Source of the DNA: Rufibacter tibetensis
GTDB taxonomy: Bacteria; Bacteroidota; Bacteroidia; Cytophagales; Hymenobacteraceae
Assembly (NCBI RefSeq): GCF_001310085.1
Contig: NZ_CP012643.1
Coordinates: 651,001 to 715,000 of the forward strand
Length of the DNA stretch: 64,000 nucleotides
Direction: 5' to 3'
Positions within the stretch are counted from its first letter, which is position 1; each line of letters opens with the position of its first letter. The notes below the pieces were generated by a model. That model did not search any database and was not told the DNA's origin. It saw only the letters and a list, made by a program, of their open reading frames with translations. Positions 9,995 to 17,133 of the stretch are shown here, in pieces. A program made the position numbers and the translations under genes.

Positions 9995-10271
9995 TGTGTT
10001 CTACGTTAATTTGTTTTCGGGCTGTTTTTCCTAAAAGGCCCTTAAACCAGATATTTCCCCAAAAACGGGATTGTTTGGGGCAGTTCAAAATTAAAAAAGC
10101 AAAAATACATTTCCTCAAGTGTTAAAAGTACAGCCAAACCTTTCAGGAAGATAGAATTTACTATAAAAGATGATCAAGCACTCGCCTTAGTCCACTTACT
10201 ACGAAGCAGTTTCTAAGCTCTTTTTCTAAAACTATCGTGAAACCGCAATCTATCTCTCTCCTTTTGCTCTG

Positions 10272-11366
10272 CTATTCTTTTTCCTTTGATTCGCCTACTA
10301 TTTCCGATTGAATCCTGATGGACTCCAGGTGAATCAATTCATAAAGTTCAGCGGCAAACTCGGGGTTTACATGCAATTCCAGCGCCCAGGTTTTACGGCT
10401 TTCAAAGATGCTTTTCCAGCGGTCTGGCTGAAATAGGGCAATGTTGTTTTCTTTTTTGTCCTGGCCAATCTTTTCCACCAGTTGCATACGTCGGGCCAAG
10501 GCTTCAATGATTTCCTGGTCGGCACGATCTATTTTCTGGCGAAGTTCTTCGGTGCGGCTGATGAAGGCGGCATCTGGCATGCTGCGCACCTGCAGCCTGG
10601 CTATTATCTCGTTAAAGGTTTGGGGTGTAATTTGCTGCCCGGCATCTGATAAGGCGGTCAGCGGATTAAGATGGGTCTCAATCATCACTCCTTCAAAATC
10701 CACGTCCAATCCTTTCTGGGAAATAGGCAAAATATGGTCTGGGTTACCTCCTATATGGCTGGGGTCTACCACAACGGGCAGAAACGGGTACATGCCTTTC
10801 AGTTGGATGGGAATCTGCCAAAGCGGAACATTGCGGTACTGGGTAGGCTCAAAGGATGAAAACCCACGGTGAATGGCGGCTACATCCTGTAGCCCTACTG
10901 CCCATAGCCGCTCTATTGCTCCGGCCCAAAGGCTCAGGTCTGGGTTTACGGGGTTCTTGACCATGACGGGAACATTGGTACCGCGTAGGGCTTCGGCGAG
11001 CTCCTGCACTGCAAAAGGATTACCTGTGGTGCGGGCGCCAATCCAGAGAACGTCTATGTTGTGTTTGAGGGCGGTTTCTACGTGGTGGGATTCGGCGACT
11101 TCGGTAGCCACAGGTAACCCATGCGTTTGCCGTACTTCCTGTAGCCATTTCATTCCCTCGGGCCCCACGCCTTCAAAGGTGCCCGGTTTGGAGCGAAGTT
11201 TCCAGACTCCGGCCCTGAAAATATCTACCTGCAGTTCTTTTAACTGGCGGGCAGTCTCCAGAACCTAGTCTCGGGTTTCGGCGCTGCAGGGGCCTGCAAT
11301 GACCAATGGTTTGCGGCGCACTTTGCTGAGTTGGTGAAAATAATTGAGTTCTTTTTTCTGTTCCAT
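10272..11366 (-). pseudogene. Bifunctional 3-deoxy-7-phosphoheptulonate synthase / chorismate mutase, interrupted by an in-frame TAG
   Basis: Would catalyse the first shikimate step (PEP + erythrose 4-phosphate to DAHP) and the chorismate-to-prephenate step. From the ATG at 11366 the frame reads MEQKKELNYFHQLSK, then VIAGPCSAETRD, then codon 34 is TAG (11267-11265). After it the same frame continues VLETARQLKELQVDIFRAGVW, KLRSKPGTFEG and on to a normal type I-beta DAHP synthase domain (ARTTGNPFAVQELAEAL, MVKNPVNPDLSLW, VDPSHIGG) and a C-terminal AroQ chorismate mutase helix bundle (LRQKIDRADQEIIEALARRM). A glutamine codon (CAG) at position 34 would differ by one base. Restart at the GTG at 11168 would lose the GPCS metal/PEP loop and the KLRS segment, so it could keep only mutase activity. 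Confidence 0.85.
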
Positions 11367-11447
11367 CCTCTAGATCAGTAAGGCGGTAGGGTTTTAGAAA
11401 TGATTTCGGCAAATCTTCTCAGAAACAACTAACAACCGTTTTTACGT

Positions 11448-11455
11448 TATCTTTG
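11448..11455 (+). promoter_or_regulatory. Bacteroidota-type -7 box (TATCTTTG)
   Basis: Exact TAnnTTTG match, 27 nt before the ATG of the proline dehydrogenase gene, giving a predicted start near 11462. No convincing -33 box was found. Confidence 0.55.
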
Positions 11456-11481
11456 CATAGCTTAAATGTAGCACATAATCT

Positions 11482-12660
11482 ATGACTCCTGCCCCGAAAG
11501 TTTCTTTTGAAGATACCGCCATTGCGTTTGCTGACAAATCTGATGCGGAATTATATAAAACCTACCTTCTTTTTGCGGCCATGAACAACAACTCCATGGT
11601 GAAAATGGGGGGAGGTCTCATGAAGAAGGCGTTGAGCTGGAACCTGCCAGTTAAATTCCTGATCAAGAAAAGTATTTTTGAGCAGTTCTGCGGGGGCGAA
11701 ACCATTGAGGAATGCAGACCTACCATTGAGAAACTTGGCCGCTCTGGCATAGGAACCATTCTGGACTACTCTGTGGAAGGAGAAAGCAATGAGGCTAGTT
11801 TCGACCACACGGTGCAGGAGATAATCTCTACCATTGAGATGGCTGCTACCTCTGAGCATATACCCTTCAGCGTTTTCAAGGTGACCGGGGTGGCAGATCC
11901 GGCCTTGCTGGCCAAAGCCCAGGCAACCCAGGAACTAACCCAATCTGACAAAGCAGCTTTAGGCCGGGTAAGAGCACGCGTAAAATCTATCTGTCAACGG
12001 GCCTATGAACGCGGGGTACGTGTTTTTATTGACGCTGAGGAAAGCTGGATGCAGGAAACCATTGACCAAATGACCTACGAGATGATGGAACTCTACAACC
12101 AGGAGCGCCCCATTGTCTATAACACCTACCAATTGTACCGCCATGACCGCCTGGACGTGATTAAACGTGACTTTGAACGGGCACAAAAACTGGGTTACTA
12201 CCTGGGTGGTAAACTGGTGAGGGGCGCCTACATGGAGAAAGAAGGTCGGGTAGCGCAGCAAAAAGGACTCAACAATCCCATAAACCCCACCAAACAAGCC
12301 ACCGATGCTTTGTATGATGAGTCACTTCGGTTCTGCATGGAGCACCTTGACCGTATTGCCATCTGCGCCGGAACCCACAATGAGCACAGTTGTTACCACC
12401 TCATGGAGCTGATGGCTGAATTCAACGTGCAGCCTAATGATGAACGCATCTATTTTGCACAGCTGCTGGGCATGAGTGATAACCTGTCTTACAACCTGGC
12501 ACACGCCGGCTACAATGTTGCTAAATATGTTCCTTACGGTCCGGTAGAGGCTGTTATGCCGTATCTGTTGCGCCGGGCAGATGAAAACACCGCCATTGCT
12601 GGTCAGTCTAGCCGTGAATTCTCCCTTGTAAAAAAAGAACTGGAACGCCGCAAACGCTAA
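11482..12660 (+). CDS. Proline dehydrogenase (PRODH family, monofunctional)
   Basis: FAD-dependent oxidation of proline to pyrroline-5-carboxylate. 392 aa, the length of the monofunctional Bacteroidota enzyme, with no P5C dehydrogenase domain. Recognisable segments: GRSGIGTILDYSVEGE, VFIDAEESWMQ, YNTYQLYRHDRL, GGKLVRGAYMEKE (flavin-site region), ICAGTHNEHSC, AQLLGMSDNLSYNLAHAGYNVAKYVPYG and the C-terminal LLRRADENTA that closes over the substrate. It is transcribed divergently from the DAHP synthase gene and has its own -7 box and its own terminator, so it is monocistronic. Confidence 0.95.
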   Translation: MTPAPKVSFEDTAIAFADKSDAELYKTYLLFAAMNNNSMVKMGGGLMKKALSWNLPVKFLIKKSIFEQFCGGETIEECRPTIEKLGRSGIGTILDYSVEGESNEASFDHTVQEIISTIEMAATSEHIPFSVFKVTGVADPALLAKAQATQELTQSDKAALGRVRARVKSICQRAYERGVRVFIDAEESWMQETIDQMTYEMMELYNQERPIVYNTYQLYRHDRLDVIKRDFERAQKLGYYLGGKLVRGAYMEKEGRVAQQKGLNNPINPTKQATDALYDESLRFCMEHLDRIAICAGTHNEHSCYHLMELMAEFNVQPNDERIYFAQLLGMSDNLSYNLAHAGYNVAKYVPYGPVEAVMPYLLRRADENTAIAGQSSREFSLVKKELERRKR

Positions 12661-12667
12661 AAGAAAA

Positions 12668-12730
12668 TTGCCCCGTTTGGTTTAGGACCTGTTTACAGAA
12701 AACAAAGCTTAAACCAAACGGGGCAAAAAA
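12668..12730 (+). terminator. Terminator of the proline dehydrogenase gene, with a repeat copy as its loop
   Basis: 17-bp arms TTGCCCCGTTTGGTTTA and its complement (12710-12726) enclose a 25-nt loop, then an A-rich stretch. The loop and inner stem are a copy of the dispersed intergenic repeat (12684-12715). Confidence 0.75.
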
Positions 12731-12731
12731 G

Positions 12732-12768
12732 TAAGGCGTCTCATACGCAAACCGTAAGAGACGCCTTA
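12732..12768 (-). terminator. Terminator of the small Thr-rich lipoprotein gene
   Basis: Arms TAAGGCGTCTC and GAGACGCCTTA (11 bp) with a 15-nt loop. On the minus strand it is followed by CTTTTTTG, placed 44 nt beyond the stop of the minus-strand gene. Confidence 0.75.
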
Positions 12769-12811
12769 TCTTTTCCTTATGCAGGAGAGGTGTGCAGACG
12801 CACACCACTAA

Positions 12812-13054
12812 TTACTGAGCAGTAGTAGCGCCAGTTGTAGTGGCAGTAGTGTCAGTACCAGTAGTAGTACCAGTTGTAGTAGCGTCAGTTGTAGTGGTAG
12901 TTGTAGTGTCAGTACCAGTCATATCAGTGCCTTCAGTAGCAGCAGCATCAGTAGACTCAGTAGCAGCACCTTCAGTTCCTTCAGCAGACTTAGACTCGCA
13001 AGAAGCGAAAACGAACATACCAGCAACTAGGGCAAGAGAAAATACCTTTTTCAT
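12812..13054 (-). CDS. Small Thr/Ala-rich lipoprotein
   Basis: 80-aa predicted lipoprotein. MKKVFSLALVAGMFVFASCES is a textbook lipoprotein signal with the lipobox F-A-S-C (Cys19). The rest is low-complexity Thr, Ala, Gly and Asp, with runs of Thr (TTTTTTTDATTTGTTTGTD). The longer upstream frame (to 13090) is ignored because the signal peptide starts at the internal Met. The encoding DNA is a degenerate run of GTA/GTT-type triplets that could slip in replication. Function is unknown; such tails may span the periplasm or be surface exposed. Confidence 0.75.
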   Translation of the reverse strand: MKKVFSLALVAGMFVFASCESKSAEGTEGAATESTDAAATEGTDMTGTDTTTTTTTDATTTGTTTGTDTTATTTGATTAQ

Positions 13055-13193
13055 TGTAATTTGTTTTAAGGGTTTTAGCGTTAATTTCAACCTTTATACC
13101 ACTACCCCCCCAGAGGTAACCCACGCTTTTGAAATATTTTTTATTTTTTTCCTGTGGGTTACTAATTGACTGAAACTGTATTAATTGACGAGC

Positions 13194-13775
13194 ATGATTA
13201 GTAAGGCGCTAGTGACCGATGCGGCCATTATAGAAGGAATTCTTCAGGATGATGACACGGCTCTGAGCAGGTTATACAAACTCCATTTCCCCATGGTTCT
13301 GTTTTTTGTGCAGAGCAACAGCGGAACGGAGGATGATGCCAAGGATATTTTTCAGGAAGCGGTGATTGTCTTCTACGAGAAGATAAAGGCAGGCCAACTG
13401 GAATTAAACTGCCAGATTAAGACCTACCTGTATTCTATTTGCCGCCGGTTGTGGCTTAAGAGGCTTTCGCGCAGCAGCAGGTTCAGCCATGGTATGGTGG
13501 AAGACACAGAGTCAGAAATAGTACCACAGGTTGAAGGAGAAGTAGAACAGGCTGAGCAGAACGAACTCAAGTTTGAAGCCATGAGCAACGCCATGTCTCA
13601 ACTGGGAGAACCCTGCAAGACACTGCTGGAAGATTTTTATATCAGAAGCATGGGCATGGCTGAGATCACTGACAAATTTGGCTACAACAATGTTGACTCA
13701 GCCAAGAACCAGAAGTACAAATGTTTGATGCGCCTGAAGAAACTGTTCTTTTTAGATTATCAGGTGCCTTCCTGA
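13194..13775 (+). CDS. ECF-type RNA polymerase sigma factor
   Basis: 193-aa sigma-70 family ECF factor. Region 2 is seen in DDTALSRLYKLHFPMVLFFVQ and AKDIFQEAVIVFYEKIKAG, and in TYLYSICRRLWLKRL. An acidic linker (VEDTESEIVPQVEGEVEQAEQ) separates it from region 4 (LGEPCKTLLEDFYIRSMGMAEITDKFGYNNVDSAKNQKYKCLMRLKK). The ATG at 13194 is preferred to the TTG at 13185. It lies 48 nt upstream of a membrane protease gene with an anti-sigma-like N-terminus, which suggests the two work as a signalling pair. Target promoters are not visible. Confidence 0.9.
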   Translation: MISKALVTDAAIIEGILQDDDTALSRLYKLHFPMVLFFVQSNSGTEDDAKDIFQEAVIVFYEKIKAGQLELNCQIKTYLYSICRRLWLKRLSRSSRFSHGMVEDTESEIVPQVEGEVEQAEQNELKFEAMSNAMSQLGEPCKTLLEDFYIRSMGMAEITDKFGYNNVDSAKNQKYKCLMRLKKLFFLDYQVPS

Positions 13776-13823
13776 TTAATAGGTCCGTAATAACAGACAT
13801 CCTAAGAGGATGCACAGCTATAT

Positions 13824-14927
13824 ATGAGTGAACGGGAATTATTAGAATTAATTGAACGCTACCATCAGCACCAGGTGACCTCTACAGAGCGCCGGATGCT
13901 GGAGGAACGCATGGCCGCTGACCCGGTCTTTGCCCAACGGGTAAAGGAGGCGAAGCTGTTTACGGCTGCCCTGCAGAACTACGGCAAACAAAAATCTTTG
14001 CGTGACCGCCTGAGCCAGCACCACCAGGAGTGGCAACAGGAAAACGTGAAAGTAGCCCCTGTTTTGAAACGCAGAACACCAGTTCAAATCTTTATGCGCC
14101 GGTACGCTGCAACTATGGGTGTGGCTGCTACGGTTGCTATTGTAACGGTGTTCAGCAGTTTACTAGGAATGGAAATGTGGCGGTCAGCCACCAAACAGCA
14201 GGCTGCCCGTTACGTAGAGTTGCGCCGTGAAATGGATGACCTCAAGCGGAAGCAAAATGCTATTTTGGGCAGTAATACTATCACTCCTAAAGCTGTTTCC
14301 ATCAATCCAGGCCAGTTCTCGGGTACAGGCTTTGTGCTTACCTCAGACGGGTACTTCGTGACCAGCTACCACGTGATTGAGGGCGCCGATTCCCTGATGA
14401 TTGAAAATAAGAATGGCATCAAATACAAGGTAGAGGAAATCTACTCTGACCAGGTGCGTGACCTGGCCTTGCTGCGGGTTACAGACACAACGTTTACCGG
14501 CTTCGGGAAACTGCCTTACTCCTTTAAACAAAAAGAAAGTGAGTTAGGAGAGCGTGTGTTCACATTGGGTTATCCAAGGGAAGACGTGGTATTTGGGGAA
14601 GGCACCCTTAGTTCCCGCTCAGGTGTGTACGGAGACACGGCTTCTTACCAGATCTCTATTCCTTTAAACCCAGGTAACAGCGGTGGTCCTTTGCTTGATG
14701 ATCGTGGGAACATGATTGGTGTGATTTCCGGCAAAATGCTGGGCGTAGATGGTGCTGCATTCGCAGTTAAATCAGCGTATTTGCTTACTTTGTTAGACCA
14801 GCTTCCAGAACACCGGTTGCCTACCCCTATTTCTCTGCCTAAAGTAAATAACCTAGCCGGAAACGCACGTCCGCAACAGTTGAAGAAGCTGCAGGACTAC
14901 GTGTACATGGTTAAAGTCTATAACTAA
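13824..14927 (+). CDS. Membrane-anchored trypsin-like (HtrA/S1C) serine protease with anti-sigma-like N-terminal region
   Basis: 367 aa. Residues 1-50 (ELLELIERYHQHQVTSTERRMLEERMAADP) resemble the cytoplasmic N-terminal segment of FecR/anti-sigma proteins. One membrane helix lies at about 95-117 (ATMGVAATVAIVTVFSSLLG), followed by a short coiled coil (about 127-147). A chymotrypsin-fold domain runs from about 160, with catalytic His183 (TSYHVIEGA), Asp213 (VRDLALLRV) and Ser286 (NPGNSGGPL). No PDZ domain follows, unlike DegP. Topology would put the protease in the periplasm and the anti-sigma-like part in the cytoplasm next to the ECF factor encoded just upstream. I infer co-transcription and a stress-sensing role. 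Confidence 0.85.
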   Translation: MSERELLELIERYHQHQVTSTERRMLEERMAADPVFAQRVKEAKLFTAALQNYGKQKSLRDRLSQHHQEWQQENVKVAPVLKRRTPVQIFMRRYAATMGVAATVAIVTVFSSLLGMEMWRSATKQQAARYVELRREMDDLKRKQNAILGSNTITPKAVSINPGQFSGTGFVLTSDGYFVTSYHVIEGADSLMIENKNGIKYKVEEIYSDQVRDLALLRVTDTTFTGFGKLPYSFKQKESELGERVFTLGYPREDVVFGEGTLSSRSGVYGDTASYQISIPLNPGNSGGPLLDDRGNMIGVISGKMLGVDGAAFAVKSAYLLTLLDQLPEHRLPTPISLPKVNNLAGNARPQQLKKLQDYVYMVKVYN

Positions 14928-14970
14928 GAACTGCCTTTCCTTTTAAAGATATTTTCCTGAAATACCACCT

Positions 14971-15004
14971 AAACGCCTGTGCCCTGCATGGGCGTTTGTG
15001 TTTT
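14971..15004 (+). terminator. Terminator after the protease gene
   Basis: AAACGCC and GGCGTTT arms enclose a short GC-rich loop, followed by GTGTTTT. A dispersed-repeat copy (14947-14975) overlaps its left arm. Confidence 0.6.
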
Positions 15005-15135
15005 CTGCCTAGAGCACAGATGTAACTAATACGTAGTCTTTGCGTTTAGCTAACTACTAATTGTCAGTTGCCAGACAAGTGATTGACTCAGTAATTACCA
15101 TTATGTTACATCTACTAAACATCAAACAAAGAACT

Positions 15136-15756
15136 ATGGAAAACAGGACAGGAAATACTCCCAATGGAGGCATGAACAGTGGCGACATGAATAGCAGCGG
15201 CTTGAACAGCGGAGGTTTAAACAGCACCGGAATGAACAGTGGCGGTGGTATGATGACCGGTATGTTCAGAGACAGAGACAGTGCAGAACGCGCGTACAAC
15301 TCTTTACACAGCCGCGGCTACAGCAAAGATGACATTAACGTGATTATGAGCGATGATGCTCGTAAGCGCCACTTTTCTGACAGCGAAAACAACGACACAG
15401 AACTTGGCAGCAAAGCCTTAGAAGGAGCCGGAGCTGGTTCTGCTATTGGAGGTACTTTGGGTGCTATTGTTGGAGCCATTGCTGCTATTGGTACTTCTAT
15501 TGCACTTCCTGGACTAGGTTTGGTGATTGCTGGTCCGTTGGCGGCTGGTTTGGCTGGTGCCGGTGCTGGTGGCCTGACAGGTGGTTTACTTGGTGCCTTA
15601 GTAGGCTCTGGCATTCCGGAAGAACGTGCCAAGGTGTATGAGTCTGGCATTAAAGAAGGAAATATAGTAATGGGCGTTACTCCTCGTTCACATGAGGATG
15701 CTGATTACTTTGAAAACGAGTGGCGCACCAACCGCGGTGAGCATATCTACCGTTAG
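15136..15756 (+). CDS. Glycine-rich general stress protein-like (YflT-type N-terminal domain)
   Basis: 206 aa from the ATG at 15136 (MENRTGNTPNGG). The frame extends upstream to 15061 but those residues look non-coding. An Asn/Gly/Ser/Met repeat (MNSGDMNSSGLNSGGLNST...) leads to a short alpha/beta segment, MFRDRDSAERAYNSLHSRGYSKDDINVIMSD, typical of heat-induced stress protein YflT-like domains. A long Gly/Ala hydrophobic stretch follows (GAGAGSAIGGTLGAIVGAIAAIGTS... to GALVGSG), like glycine-zipper membrane segments, and then GIPEERAKVYESGIKEGNIVMGVTPR. Probably a stress-induced membrane-associated protein; molecular function unknown. Confidence 0.75.
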   Translation: MENRTGNTPNGGMNSGDMNSSGLNSGGLNSTGMNSGGGMMTGMFRDRDSAERAYNSLHSRGYSKDDINVIMSDDARKRHFSDSENNDTELGSKALEGAGAGSAIGGTLGAIVGAIAAIGTSIALPGLGLVIAGPLAAGLAGAGAGGLTGGLLGALVGSGIPEERAKVYESGIKEGNIVMGVTPRSHEDADYFENEWRTNRGEHIYR

Positions 15757-15780
15757 TCTGTAGACACTCCTTCAATATTG

Positions 15781-15826
15781 AAATATAAAAGCCCCGGTTC
15801 TATACAGAGCCGGGGCTTTTATATTT
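15781..15826. terminator. Long A/T-flanked terminator hairpin
   Basis: AAATATAAAAGCCCCGG pairs with CCGGGGCTTTTATATTT with one mismatch; the loop is about 10 nt. It follows the stress-protein gene and can also serve the convergent tonB gene. Confidence 0.85.
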
Positions 15827-15956
15827 AAAACTATTTATACTTCTTGTCCGTTTGTGATGCGTTTTTAATAATAAAAGAAGGAAATAACCCGAGTAGTTGA
15901 GGTATAGACTTCCCTCCTATTTTCTTGTAGAGACCAAATTAATATCCAGCTCCTTC

Positions 15957-16790
15957 CTATTTTAGCTCTAGCCTGATAGGCAAGGTCATTCGTACGGGAA
16001 CGGCTCTTCCATTCTGATTGCCGGGTTTCCAGCGAGGTAGTTTTTTCATGACCCTTACTGCCTCTTCTTCGGTGCCGTATCCTAAGCCTTTCAGAATCTG
16101 GATATCGGTGATGTCACCGGTAGCGGCAACCACAAAGCTCACCACCACTGTTCCTTCTATTCCACTTGCCTGAGCTGCCCTTGGGTACCTAAGGTTCTTG
16201 CCTACAAATTCCATCAGTTTAGAAAGTCCTCCCTCAAACTGAGGCATGTTCTCCACGCTTAGAAAGGGCTCCACTGCGGCTGATGCATCCTCCTTTCCAG
16301 TTCCGGTGCCATCCCCTGTTCCACCAGCAGGTTCAGGATTATTGAGGTTCCCTTCACCAGTTCCCTCTGAAGTAGCAATTCCTGAGTTAGCGGTTTTAAG
16401 TTGCTCCTGCGTTGGAATCTCATCTATGACCTTTTTTGTGTCTTCCACTACTTTGATGGATACGTTCTTTACGGTGGGTGCAGCAGGTTTGGGAGCGGAA
16501 GGCTCTGACGCTTTTACTTCTTTTATTTTCTCTGGTTCAGGCAAGTCAACCGGCACCCATTTGCCTGTATCCACTTTAGGGGGTGTTATAGGAATGGCTG
16601 TCTTTACAAAAAATCTGTTCGCCAGAGTAGGAATAGAGAAGGCAATCAGGAATAATGAAATTGCAAACAGAGTGGCCTGACTTAAATGCTGATGGTACAA
16701 TTTGCGTAAGACATAGGCACCATAGGCTTTGTTTCGGCCTTCAAAAACCATGTCATCCAGGGTGGCGGCGTAAGTGGAGTTTGTTTCCAT
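15957..16790 (-). CDS. TonB family protein (energy transducer)
   Basis: 277-aa TonB that couples inner-membrane proton motive force to outer-membrane receptors. The N-terminus has the Bacteroidota signature DDMVFEGRNKAYGAYVLRKLY ahead of a single membrane helix (ATLFAISLFLIAFSIPTL, about residues 38-57). A proline/lysine-rich periplasmic linker follows (EPEKIKEVKASEPSAPKPAAPTVK), then a Gly-rich stretch, then the TonB C-terminal domain (FEGGLSKLMEFVGKNLRYPRAAQASGIEGTVVVSFVV to PRWKPGNQNGRAVPVRMTLPI). ExbB/ExbD are not adjacent, so it may act with a complex encoded elsewhere. Confidence 0.92.
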   Translation of the reverse strand: METNSTYAATLDDMVFEGRNKAYGAYVLRKLYHQHLSQATLFAISLFLIAFSIPTLANRFFVKTAIPITPPKVDTGKWVPVDLPEPEKIKEVKASEPSAPKPAAPTVKNVSIKVVEDTKKVIDEIPTQEQLKTANSGIATSEGTGEGNLNNPEPAGGTGDGTGTGKEDASAAVEPFLSVENMPQFEGGLSKLMEFVGKNLRYPRAAQASGIEGTVVVSFVVAATGDITDIQILKGLGYGTEEEAVRVMKKLPRWKPGNQNGRAVPVRMTLPIRLELK

Positions 16791-17133
16791 GTTGTTTGGC
16801 GGTTAAGGTGAAGTTGAGATCTATTTTCCTCATGATGCCGCCATGCCTTCGTTTCCACACACCCTTGAATTTTTGAGGTGTACCTACATTGCCTATAAAT
16901 ATTATTCTCATTGAAAATCAAGGAGAAACAAAACCAAGGTCACTATTGTTAAAAAAAACAGAGTCAAAAAGAACAACTACTGCCACGTTCTGCTTACTTG
17001 CAATTCTTTATTAAATTATCTTATACCGCTTACACCTTTCTACAGATAGTGTACGTTTAAGCTAAAGTAATGCAACCGCAAAACAGGCACTACTTTTGTA
17101 TATAGATTAACAGACATTTCTAGAGACGCATAT
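16791..17133. other. Divergent intergenic region between tonB and the tail-specific protease gene
   Basis: AT-rich gap of 343 nt with no credible gene. It must hold promoters for both divergent genes. Only the plus-strand -7 box at 17091-17098 could be identified. Confidence 0.5.
17091..17098 (+). promoter_or_regulatory. Bacteroidota-type -7 box (TACTTTTG)
   Basis: Exact TAnnTTTG match. It places the start near 17105, about 29 nt before the protease ATG. No good -33 element was seen. Confidence 0.5.

Noticed and set aside
9995-10271. Promoter with both -33 and -7 boxes for aroB
   Set aside because: A TATTTTTG -7-like box exists on the minus strand (10107-10100), but the nearest TTTG is about 27 nt away, too far for the usual spacing.
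11173-11412. Minus-strand 79-codon frame over the 5' end of the DAHP synthase gene
   Set aside because: It lies in another frame; the conserved DAHP synthase residues are in the frame starting at 11366.
12840-13169. Plus-strand 109-codon Val-rich frame
   Set aside because: Antisense of the Thr-repeat lipoprotein gene; no coding character.
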